Of a DNA stretch of 64,000 nucleotides, positions 49,301 through 59,526 are shown in pieces. The position numbers and the translations under genes were made by a program. The stretch is from the NCBI RefSeq assembly GCF_022965805.1, contig NC_133116.1, positions 248,001-312,000 on the forward strand, given 5' to 3'. How positions within the stretch are numbered: the stretch's first letter is position 1; every line of letters starts with the position of its first letter. The notes below the pieces were generated by a model that saw nothing but the letters and a program-made list of their open reading frames with translations, was not told the origin of the DNA and did not search any database. Source of the stretch: Primulina eburnea (Eukaryota; Streptophyta; Magnoliopsida; Lamiales; Gesneriaceae).

Positions 49301-50160
49301 CCTTGGTTTCACTCCTAAGAAAAAGCTTCTTGCAGGAGTTGAGAATCGTATGTCAAATGGTGAAAAGGTTTGTCTGATGTTACATTCTCAAAGCTGTTTC
49401 CTTTTGTTGTGGTTAAGTATCTCTCTTGTCTTATCTTTAGATGGGATGATAATGTTTGTCGTAGATTGTTATTGTTACGATGCAGTCTTATCCCAGTCTC
49501 ACGGTTTGCTAATAACCTATGTCTTCATATTTTGTTAAAGAAAGTTTTTGACACCAAACTCTGGAACCCTTGGATGCAGACGTTAAATTTTTTATTGAAC
49601 TTGATGTTTGATTATTTTCTTCTCTTTGTTATTTTACTTAATTTATAATATATTATATTGTGGAGTCGGGCTGTCATTATATGATATCCAGTAGTAGAAT
49701 ATGGTGATTTGCTCATCTGTCAATCCTTGTCATTTACTTCTTTGTCCTGTTAAATGTTCTTCTCTTTGCTGCTCCTTACTTGACAGAGGATGTACAAGTC
49801 TCCCAACTCTGCCCTTAACAAGGCAAGAACACAATTACTAAACAAACAGCGGATGTTATCTCAGGTATTTCATTTTCTTCAAGTCTTATTTTCGCTCTGG
49901 ATGATATTTCACATTCATACGCGTCTCTTCCTCCGGGCAATTAATAAAAATTAAATTGGCAGCATGCACAATGTAATATAATTACATCTGGTAATCTTTT
50001 TTGTTTACCTGCTTTCACATTCACCTTTTTGTTCATCATGCAACTTCAATACTATGCTATGTTATCTAAGCGTAGTCTCTTCATGGATTTGATTAGCTAG
50101 TACAATTATCTGCAGGATATGAACTCTGGCCACTATGCAGTTGCCTTTGCTGATGAATAA
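46396..50160 (+). CDS. SAT32: Interferon-related developmental regulator (IFRD) family protein, SAT32-like
   Basis: Thirteen exons: 46396-46405, 46649-46817, 47019-47099, 47705-47787, 47874-47989, 48079-48189, 48363-48472, 48580-48889, 48980-49057, 49136-49186, 49278-49367, 49787-49864, 50116-50160. They chain in phase to about 443 aa. Exon 1 is only 10 nt (ATGGGTAGAA). The IFRD/PC4 armadillo-like region includes FLDQCLDALYEKR, FATLLHQCLNSIKKG, LLALTTGQGGEAQEILEES and GEALALIFEIG. The C-terminal IFRD box has FLKHFLGGGFLKHMQ, FLQDTLGFTPKKKLLA and RMYKSPNSALNKARTQ. Arabidopsis SAT32 is linked to salt tolerance; animal IFRD proteins act as transcriptional co-regulators. The last box is spread over small exons, so ORF searches miss it. 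Confidence 0.93.
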
Positions 50161-51273
50161 ATCACCCTCTTCTTTTGCATTTTTGTATTGAAGAAAGCGT
50201 TGAAATATTTAATTGCATTTTTAAGAAATATATTTCCAGACAAATAAGAGAGGCTATCCATTGTCTTGTGACTTGGACTTCTACTGCCTTAGAACTTATG
50301 TAAGCAGACCACCAAAACCAAGGTGGGTATGGGACTATCTGCCTCTGTTCATTATCGTGCTGTTTGCTGTCTTCAATGTTTGATATTACAAAGTTTCCAG
50401 TTAACGTTGAGTTTGTAGTAGTGACTACATTAATGGATAAAAATATTTTATCCATTAATATTAATTTTTTTATCGATGTGATTTTTAAAGAATAAGTCAA
50501 TAATTTGTTGTAATTAAATTTTAAGTTAATTTAATATATTTAATTGATAAAGTAATATATTTTTAAAATTATGGAACAATAATATTTCAATATGAATAAA
50601 AATAGTTTCATTATTTTAGCAAAATGTTAATATCTTAATTTTGTTTTTACAAAATGTTTCACTACAAAATAAATAAAAAAAATATTTGTACTTCAAAATA
50701 TAGACGTTTAAATATTTGTAATTATATAAAAATTTAATATATTTAATTTTATAAAATTATCTTTATACGTGTTCATAAATTTTTAAAAATGTATTAATAT
50801 ATTAATTAATTACACAAACTATATATATTTTTGAGTGAATAAATTTTTTCTATTCATTATCATATAGGAATTTTAAGTTCAATCAAAATCAAGTCATATA
50901 TCAACAAAATATAGAAAATAATTTGCATAAGAATTTAATAAAATAAATTTTAATTATTAAAAATAATTATTTCTTTCCAGGAATCAAATATTCTAATTGT
51001 TTTGTTATTTATTGTAATTATATTTTTTATTAAAAAATTAATAAATATGATTTCAAATCTCACAACTTTTGTAATCAGAAGTCAATTTTTTTTTAAAAAA
51101 AAAATTCTAAGAGAATTGGAAAATATACGGAGAAGATAAATATGAATTAACTAGGATTTGAATAGAGACTAAATTTAATAGATATGAAAGTGAGTCATGT
51201 AAGTTTGAGATATATTTCATTTATAAATTACATTCATATATTTAGGTTGAAAGAAATATAATTTTTGATATTT
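50161..51273. other. SAT32 3' region and AT-rich spacer
   Basis: Contains the SAT32 3' UTR and a 14-bp perfect inverted repeat, ATTAATGGATAAAA / TTTTATCCATTAAT at 50429-50459 with a three-base loop. The sequence after it is extremely AT-rich and gene-free. Confidence 0.55.
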
Positions 51274-51536
51274 TAGAGTTGTATTTAGCATTGATTTTTG
51301 TATTTAATAGAATTTTGCGGAATCATTAAAATTTTATTGACATATGGATTATCTCTGTATTTCTGTGAAGTTTTTAAAAGTTAAGTTTGAATATTATATA
51401 ACTTTTAAAAATTCTACATAAGTTTACTTTGAATATTAATAACTTTTTGTAGAATATATAAATGATTATATTGAATACAAGTGTACTTTTAAACTCCACA
51501 AAAATAATTAAAAATATATAACCAATACGGCCTCTA
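51274..51536. mobile_element. Degenerate MITE-like element
   Basis: The left end TAGAGTTGTATTTAGCATTG and the inverse of the right end, TAGAGGCCGTATTGGTTAT, are imperfect terminal inverted repeats about 263 bp apart; the interior is AT-rich and partly self-complementary. Divergence of the ends suggests an old copy. No coding capacity. Confidence 0.4.
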
Positions 51537-52192
51537 ACATTCTAGAGGTAGATTTTTTATCAAATCCAAATAAGTTCTTGTTGATTGTTAAAAAGCCAAT
51601 TAGTATCCAGTCTCCACTTTAAAAAATGATATATGAGTCCATTGTGTATTCAATAAATATTAAAGCACATAACACAATTATAAAAAAACAAAAAATGTTT
51701 TTGATTAGTTCAAAGATTTGAGAGGACTTTTAAAATCTTTGAGTTGCTAGGATATTAAATCAACCAGCTTCATCTCATTCGAATTTCCCCTGCTACATGT
51801 TGTGACGCATATGGCACAACACGTTGTTATTACAAGAGACGAGATTTCGAGGTTTCCACTGGAAACCTGATGAAGTTGTTTATGTCAACATTCCTCCCAG
51901 AAATTGACTGCTCATGTTCCAGATTTTATTATCATGTGGGTAGCATCAAAACTGGATTATACTATTCATAGAATAAAGTAAATAGGACTATATCTAAACA
52001 GGAGAGTGAAAAATAAACTGACCGGTATGATCTTTGGACTCAGGGTATCTATCAGCAGACTTAGCTCCATGACCCCGATTTGAAGATCTGCAGCGAAGGA
52101 AAATGATCATTAGATACAGAACCAAACAAACATATCAGTGCAATAATAGATGAACAGAAAATAAGAATGGGCTCCATTGTAACATACAATCT
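51537..52192. other. Gene-poor stretch with possible 3' exon relic of the ASCC2-like copy
   Basis: On the minus strand 52093-52028 reads SSNRGHGAKSADRYPESKDH between AG and GT dinucleotides, which resembles the low-complexity C-terminal region of plant ASCC2-like proteins and may be a surviving 3' exon of the neighbouring pseudogene. Nothing else is recognised. Confidence 0.3.
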
Positions 52193-53151
52193 TTACAAGA
52201 CCATGAAGACCCTTCTACATAGCTCAAATTCATCTACAATCACTCCTGCAGCAACTATTCCTAGGACTCCATGGTGAGGAAAATCATACAAACGACTTAT
52301 CAATTTCAGAAAGCTTTCAAGGAAATCATATAACATCTGTAGACACTGAGAAACAGGAAAGTTGTTAAAAAGACTAAACTATGGCTTGACTATCAAGAAA
52401 AAAGCCAACAACAAAAATAAAGGAATAATTAACCAATACCAATATCCTGAGGTATGTAGAGAAGACATGATGATCATGATAGAGTTCACTGTATCACAAG
52501 GAATATTCAAATTTTCTAAATCTCAGTTACATTAGTTTTCAACAATTCAAATTGTGCACCAAAATTAGTAACACTGTCTTTTAAAGAATTTCATTTGAAT
52601 AAGTAACATGCAACAAGAACAGTCCCTCATGGAAGCGCTCCCAGGAATCAACACCCACAAAGTTCCGTAGTAAAAGCTTAGAAAATAACAATTTTTTGAA
52701 CAAAAACCAAAAATGTATTACAGAAGAATCCAGTCTGCGCGATCACCATGCAACTAAAACCATCGAAACACAAATTTCAATCATCACCATTCACAAAAAC
52801 AACCTTCTCTCCAAAAAAGTTTTGGACCCAGTTCGACCAAACGAGACAACTACCTATTCAGAAAATCAACAACATGCTGTGACTCCACAGGATCCGATCC
52901 ACCCTCGTCAGCCCGAAGTCCCACAGCAACCGCCTCATCTTGGGGTAAATAAAATTACAAACAAATCTACAAGTTGCAGAGCTTGTACTCACCCATTCCC
53001 CATTTTCACCCATCGTAACTTCTGCCCATCGACGCGATTTCAGCATCCCTGCCACCTCCTCCATCTGCAGCGGCGGCGGAATCATCACGGAGAGAGCTAG
53101 AGAGTGCTGTTTGACGAGCGATAAGCTTCTGGAAATCCGTCTTCGGAACAA
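52193..53151 (-). pseudogene. Decayed ASCC2-like CUE-domain protein gene
   Basis: Fragments match the N-terminal half of plant ASCC2-like proteins (activating signal cointegrator complex subunit 2; the Arabidopsis member is a CUE-domain protein). On the minus strand: TMGENGEWV (near 53000), FVCNFIYP, then after a one-base loss at about 52943 the frame shifts to DEAVAVGLRADEGGSDPVES and HVVDFLNR (52940-52852). A second block, 52333-52193, reads LYDFLESFLKLISRLYDFPH then GVIVDEFELCRRVFMVL and stops where family members continue VLYRISSNRD. The LNRELSRLLKL exon between the two and nearly all of the following several hundred residues are missing. One frameshift, a premature stop and lost exons make it a pseudogene. 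Position next to SAT32 equals the Arabidopsis gene order. Confidence 0.7.
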
Positions 53152-53261
53152 ATTTTTTCTGGGGTTTAGAGTTAAATCAAATCGTAGCAGCTGAAGCGAT
53201 GGAGGAGGAGTTGGGTAACGGTGGGAATGACCTCGTTTCCGGTCATGTGTGCTGATTCGAT

Positions 53262-53315
53262 AGGGGGAGGCCCAAACTATAATAATATTGGGCTTACGCC
53301 TTGGGCCACATTTTA
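53262..53315 (-). promoter_or_regulatory. Cluster of site II-type GGCCCA/TGGGCC elements
   Basis: AGGCCCAAA, TTGGGCTTA and TTGGGCCAC occur within about 45 bp upstream of the ASCC2-like pseudogene. Such site II (TCP-binding) motifs are common in promoters of plant housekeeping genes, so this is probably the relic promoter of that gene. Confidence 0.4.
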
Positions 53316-53419
53316 TTATTAATAGTTAACTAATTAGTTTAACTCTAGGTGGTTTAACTATTAAATTCACAATTTATATTTCTTATCTATATTTTACTAT
53401 ATATATAATTGAGCAATGA

Positions 53420-53582
53420 TACCCTGCACACCTCTTTCCTTCACACCTGTGGGCGCCTGCCTACGTGGCAAACCCACAACCACACAAAATTTTTTTTTTG
53501 TTTTTTTAAAAAAAGACTGACCAATCATGCACTGCAACGTAGGCGGTGCTCATGGAATCCTGCACACCTGGTGTGCAGGGTA
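53420..53582. mobile_element. Small TIR/fold-back element with 21-bp terminal palindrome
   Basis: TACCCTGCACACC (53420-53432) and GGTGTGCAGGGTA (53570-53582) are perfect 13-bp inverted repeats; the outer TA may be a target duplication. At the right end a second inverted copy makes the 21-bp palindrome CCTGCACACC-T-GGTGTGCAGG (53559-53579). Subterminal GCCTACGT and ACGTAGGC are also inverted. The interior is non-coding with T and A runs. Confidence 0.7.
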
Positions 53583-54116
53583 ACAAATTCGTATATAATT
53601 ATCAGGCACAAGATCTCTTTGTTAACTATTTTTTTAATTCAAAATTCGTCAAATTTCTTTCACTAAAGTGAAGATAACAAAGTGAAAAAACTCAAACATA
53701 AACCTTGAAAAAAAATTATTATTGCAATATCATTGCACCTTTATATATGAAGAAAAGTTATACACAGAGACGTACGTGTATCTGTGTTGTGTTGTGTGTA
53801 TTTTTCTCCTTGAGGCTCCACAATATACAAAAATCTACAGTTCATATAGTCATGTCCAAAGAGTTAAATGCATCCGAGATCAAACAATATACCAATTTGG
53901 AATAATTTAATTCTTTAACTACTCAATTTATTTGAGTGCATGTGCAATGATGCAACAGAGTATAAGTTTACAAATTACACTTGTGCAGAATAATTTGAAT
54001 AAATAATCTTACAGTTATTTCATTTTACAAAAAAACATTAAATTAGAAATTTATCCTCTGACGCCGAAACAAGAGTATCCTCATGAATTTGATGTTTGTT
54101 CAGAAAGGTTATAATA

Positions 54117-55861
54117 TTAAGACCACAGATTTGGAGAAATCTTGTGATAAAGGCCAATATCCATTCCATGGTGCACAATTGGAGCATACATCCATAATTC
54201 ATCGGAGCTTAGCAACTGCAAACATCAGTCGAACGTAAAAACAAATTAATTAGCTCGATGGTCAAAAAAATCGACATGAAACATATCTATTGTGGCAAGA
54301 ACCAACTAATATTTAATTAAGCTTACCTTAATTTGAAGCTGTAAGAACTTCACGTAGTGAACAGCCTCTTCCAGCATTGTGCTAATGTCAACCTGATGTG
54401 TTATTCCGTAACGCAAAGTTTAGTCTTAATCATTTAACTTTTATGTAATTCATACAATTTAAATTTTTACCACCTTTATTTTAATATACCTTGGTTCCAT
54501 TAGGGACAAGATTTTGCAAGATCCTCAATCTCTCGTTGATTCTCTCTCGTCTTCTCTGTAGAATTCGGAACAAGGGATCATTTCATGTCAAGATACATCG
54601 TATCAAATAGAAGATGCTGGATTTAGTGGTGTCGAACAGGAATCGTCACCATGGAAAAAAAAGTATATTTATACGAAAAATTATTTAACATTTTTATTAT
54701 ATATATAAAAAGAAACAATAAGTCAGACCCCATTTATCAATATTTTGAGCAGATTTGAAATGCGGTAAAGTATTTTACCCTTGCATAAAGGCTTTGGGGA
54801 TCAGTTGCGGAACCCCTGCTAGCTCTTGCTTTCCCTTTCGAGGTTTTAGCTTCCGAATTCGACCCTTCATTCAGATCCTGAGAAGCATTTGAATCATCCT
54901 CAGAGCTGCAACTGCTTGAACTCTGTCCATTTACACCACCAGTGTTCTCTTCTTCAACAATATCATTATTGTTTTGGACAGCTTTCTTGTTCTTTTTCGA
55001 CTGCATATTCCTCTTATTTTTCTGTACCTGTTCCAAGAATTTATCACCATTCACGGATTCAGAAATATAGAAACGGACTCAAAAAGGTCTAAAGTTAGGG
55101 CGGAACTGATATTTTCAAAATAATAATAATCTATGCATGAGTTCGAGTTGCGATTGCCTCCTGCTGGATCCGCCTTAACTAATTAAGATATAATGGTGCC
55201 ATAGAAACACTGTTGAAAAAAATACAATTGATCTAAACTCCTATACTTACATCTTTTGAAACCCGAGATCTTTTCCTGGGACTTTCGGGTGAACTATCCA
55301 CAAATTTATCCGCACAGGATTGATGAACAGCAAAACCCTTATTCTGATCAATCAGAACTTCGGATCTTTCATACTTTATCTTGAGCTGCATTTCATCACA
55401 AAGTTCAGCGTTCAGCATGTCCCGAATTTCTGCATTTCCCACTTGATCGTTGCATATTTGTGCTTTCAGCTGGAGAATTTCTTCCATCATATGACCAGAC
55501 GTGAAAACAGGCACGATCAAGTTATCGTTTTTGCAATCCATCGGATAAGTATCTATGGTAATATTGCTGGTAATTACATCTTGAAGAAAGTTAACACCAG
55601 TAGCGTTGTAAAATTCATGGCGCCTGATTGGTCAAGTAAAGGGGCACTGCCAATTTCACTGTTGTTGCTACTATTAGTATCAGTTGTAAAAAATAAACGC
55701 CCGTCATTTAACTGATCGACCAAGAAATTTGATGGGATCTGGCCATTATTGGAGAAAATGTTAGTGACATTGAAATGATGAAATAATTGACTAGAATCTT
55801 CACAAGAAAACATTGTGCTCAAAGTTTCCATTTCTTCGTCAAGAAAACCAAATGACTCCAT
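54117..55861 (-). CDS. RSL4: RSL class II bHLH transcription factor (RSL4/RSL2-like), frameshifted
   Basis: Root-hair regulator family (RHD SIX-LIKE). Minus-strand exons: 55861-55251, 55027-54779, 54555-54490, 54392-54327, 54215-54117. The bHLH reads ATDPQSLYAR|RRRERINERLRILQNLVP|VDISTMLEEAVHYVKFLQLQ, and the C-terminal LLSSDELWMYAPI is the class II RSL signature. Exon 1 is one base short: after SGAMNF the frame shifts at an A4 (plus strand 55610-55613), giving TTLLVLTFFKM and a stop, whereas one more T would give YNATGVNFLQDV and join MDCKNDNLIVPVF. Exon 1 is 611 nt, one short of a multiple of three. Intact it would code for about 363 aa. Either a null allele or a homopolymer error. Synteny with SAT32 and ACA1 favours RSL4. 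Confidence 0.88.
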
Positions 55862-58800
55862 TCTTTCGTTATCAAAAAAATAATGAAAGAAGGAAAAAGA
55901 GGGTTTTGTTGGGATTGAAGAGGTCTTTTTGGTGTTATAAGTTAACAAAATCAGTTACATGTATTTATACTTGGGCAAGCAAGGGAGCATGAATGGGAGG
56001 GAGGTACGTAATTAGGATTGACTTGAATTTTATATTAGTTTATGCGTAAAACCAAATTATTATTATTATAAAATGGTTTGGCCCCAGTAATTCGTACTTT
56101 CTAATGTCATCGGTCTAATGTGGGGCCAAAAACAACTCATTAGGGAGACCAACACATCCAATGATGGCCTTGTTAAATTTGCAACTCTTATATTTAGCTT
56201 AAAAAACATTGTACTTGTGGAGATTGATAAATTATGTTTACGTTTTATTCTGTAATTACGCGTAAACAAATTAAATGGCCTGTTTATAAGCAACACATAC
56301 GACCTCAGTACTTGGGTTAGAATTAGTTCCTCTGATCTATGTGAATTACTAACTAATTTATTAGAACTCTACAGTATCAGATCGATTGTAGAATTCCTTG
56401 TGCAATTAACGATTAACTTAACCATTTGCCAAAGTATCAAATACAAAACCATCAATTGCAATCACAAAGATGCCAATCTAACGGAAACAGAAAGAACTTC
56501 ATCTAATCTAAAAGTACTGATCTAATCATTTGACGGAGACTAACAATGATTTATGACATTGTTAACGTAATATGATCATGCATGCTTTTGGTGAAGGCGA
56601 CGGTTAAGGTTCAGAGTATGAGGAAATAAAAACGTTGTACATGGTTATTGGTAGAACGTGGAATTATTGGTGTATTTTATAACAAATAATTAGAGGGAAT
56701 TAATGATGTTGATATAATAAATAATAAAATAGAAGATAAAGGCGGCCTTTTGAAGTCGTGGGAATAAGTTCAGAATTTTTAATCCGACATAATGTCCGTA
56801 ACGCCTGCTCTTTGTCCCCATCAAAACCTAAACCTAACCTATGTTTGTGATAGTTAAATCACATCCTAAGATAATTAACATCAAACAATACCTAACAATT
56901 TTCAAGTTGATTTCACCAAAAACAATTAATTCTGTGCTTGGTTTAAAGTTGACATTTTACCTTTCTTCTTACAAAACTGAACATTCTCTCCATGTCTTAC
57001 ATTTCATTTAGCATCCATAACTTGATTAGTTGTGTATTTAATTAGTGGTTCACAATTGGAGTGCGTAAATCCGAATAAAGTATAGATTTGAGAGGATAAT
57101 GATATTTGTGCATTTTTCTACTTTAGCTCTTCATGAGAGCTATGTTTTATTAGGCTAAAACCTCTTAATAAAGCTCATGAAAAGATACAATTTGCTAGAA
57201 GCTACGTGGATAATTTATACCTAGTCCGCCGGAGATATGGAATTCCTAATTGTCAATCCTACCATAAGCCATGAATGTGCCAATTAATCGGGATTGCATA
57301 TTCTACCCATGCGAACCTCGCCTTGTCTTCTGTCAAATGTCGTATTCGCTACAAGAATATTTCCTTCTATGGATATGAAAAACGTCCCAATGTGTACTCG
57401 AGGGAGAGGATTGAGCACTCAGGTTCACTAATATCATGTTAAGCAAAAGAATTTCGTGGAATTTATTCACCTAAATATATGAAATGCCGTTGTGGATTTA
57501 TAGATTACAGCATATATACCATCGCATGCATGTAACTGTCAAGCTCATTTTGTGTTTTATTTTCAATTTAAATTAAAGTTTGATAACTGAAATTGGTTTA
57601 CCCAAAGATGGTGATTATTTTGCTAGAATTATAATATATTCTGTTATTACTCCAATATATTATATATGTATTATTCTCTATATCTTTTGTCTTGACAGTA
57701 TCTTCTTTTATAATAATGTATAGCAGATATTTTTAGAGTTTGCTCAAAGTTTAATTCTATATGGTTTAAAAATTTTGTCGACAAGATTATTTTAACAGAG
57801 CAATCAAGGTTGCATATTGAATAATAGTTTATGGAATCGTAAATTTTTTCTCGGAAAGAACAATATAATAATATATCTGCGATTTTCCAGCAAGCTGTGA
57901 ATAATAATAATAATTAATTATAGGGACAAGAACATCTCCAAAACAATGGAAATCAGATTCATCGAAGTTAATACAGATGACGTGAACTTAGTCATTAATT
58001 ACCAGTTTGTAACCTTTTCTTCCGGCGTTTTTCCCGCTTAACCCACCATAGCTAGACTGGTTCCATTAACGCACGGTGGAATATAAAAATAAAAACAAAA
58101 TTACTTTTAACATTTATTCAAACACCAAAACCGTTAATTTCTGTTTTTTTTATTTAATTTAATAAAAGCACTTTAAAAAGGTGGACTTGTTTAAGTGTTT
58201 TTTTAATTGACAACTTATATATCCAAACTCACTTTCTATAATATAATTTTATATTTATTAAAGTGTAATAATATTAGTAATTTTTTATTTCAAAATTTAT
58301 GTTTTGAAGTTTTAGTTTGTTATTATGTTTATTCTTTATAAAATAACACCGTATTACGGGAAAGGAGCACTTAAGAAAAGAAATTTGGGTGCATTTTAGA
58401 GATTAAAAATACACATTGAAATTAATTATGCTAATGAATAGAAAAATTAGAATATAAATAAAAAGGTTTGACCTTTTACATTACCATATATAAATGAAAT
58501 AGTAATTATGTGGAGATAACAAGCATGGAAGGTATTGTACTCAATTCAACTATAATAAAATATACTCATTAACCAATTTGTATTAAATTGTCTCGAATAA
58601 TTTCACGTAGTTTGAAATTTTAAAATGAGTCGGGTTTTAGTTTTGGCGTGGAACTAACCGAATTTTTCTACATGTACAAATTTTGCCTTGTTAGGCACAT
58701 GGGAGCGGGAGCTTGAAATTGATTAAGTAAACTTTTTTAGGTTCCAGTCACGCTTTAAAACCGACGCTCGCGTCAAATAATAGGTTATGTATTTCAATTT

Positions 58801-59150
58801 TTCATTCACGAGGAGAATTTTTTTAATTAAAATTGTGGATTATAAGGTCAAACGTTAAAGAAATAAATGGTGAGTAGTGAATGAAAATATGTGAGAGTTG
58901 TCTCACAGTAAGAAATGTTCCAAATAAATTCTTCCTTATTAGCTGCAAGTTTGAGCTAAGAGTTTGGGCCCCAATGAGTATCATAAGTTTTTAGAAGGGA
59001 GAAGAGTCTAATAGACTGGTTCTCGGTGAAACTTAAGCGTGCGGGCGGCAGGCCGGCCTGGTGTGGTTTGGTGTTTTGGACAAAATTTATTTGAAAAATA
59101 ATTTTTATTTTCGAAACAATCCAATGTTTGCACTCTTCAGTCAGTGCTCC
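55862..59150. other. Long gene-free intergenic region
   Basis: AT-rich. It begins with the RSL promoter. At 57131-57180 an imperfect hairpin is visible (TCATGAG...TTTTATTAGG against CCTCTTAATAAAGCTCATGA). Nothing else is recognised; the short ORFs here have no family features. Confidence 0.5.
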
Positions 59151-59340
59151 AGTTCGAACCACGTCTCGTGTGACTGTCTTCTGGCGCAACCGTGCATCCC
59201 TTGACACAGAACCGTGTGTCCCCTGGCTTGTGCGCGCATCCCATGACATATCAGAGAAGAGCGCGTCCCTTGACTTATCAAAGAATGGTGTGTCCTTTGA
59301 GCAGAAGGGTGTGTATTCTGGCTTATACGACTCATTTTTT
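59151..59340. repeat. Degenerate ~25-bp tandem repeat array
   Basis: About five to six diverged units share the core GYGYGTCCCTTGAC (for example GTGCATCCCTTGACACAG, GCGCATCCCATGACATATC, GCGCGTCCCTTGACTTATC, GTGTGTCCTTTGAGCAG). The open frames on both strands here (up to 134 codons) follow from the repeat and are not taken as genes. Confidence 0.6.
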
Positions 59341-59526
59341 AAATAGTCCTCTGCAGGCATTCATCAGACAATTTTTTGCATTCTCATTTTGTTGCATCTC
59401 TTTCTCTCTGAAACTTGAAATTTCAAGTACATTGTTGTTCGATGACATCCAAAACTCGTAGCGCTGCATTTTTGGATGGGAGTTGTTGTATCTTAGGGAC
59501 GATTGTCATTACGTATAGGACATATA

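Noticed and set aside
52696..53100. 134-codon plus-strand ORF
   Set aside because: Antisense to the ASCC2-like pseudogene; Pro/His-rich nonsense translation.
58956..59360. 134-codon minus-strand ORF
   Set aside because: Generated by the degenerate 25-bp repeat; no protein similarity seen.
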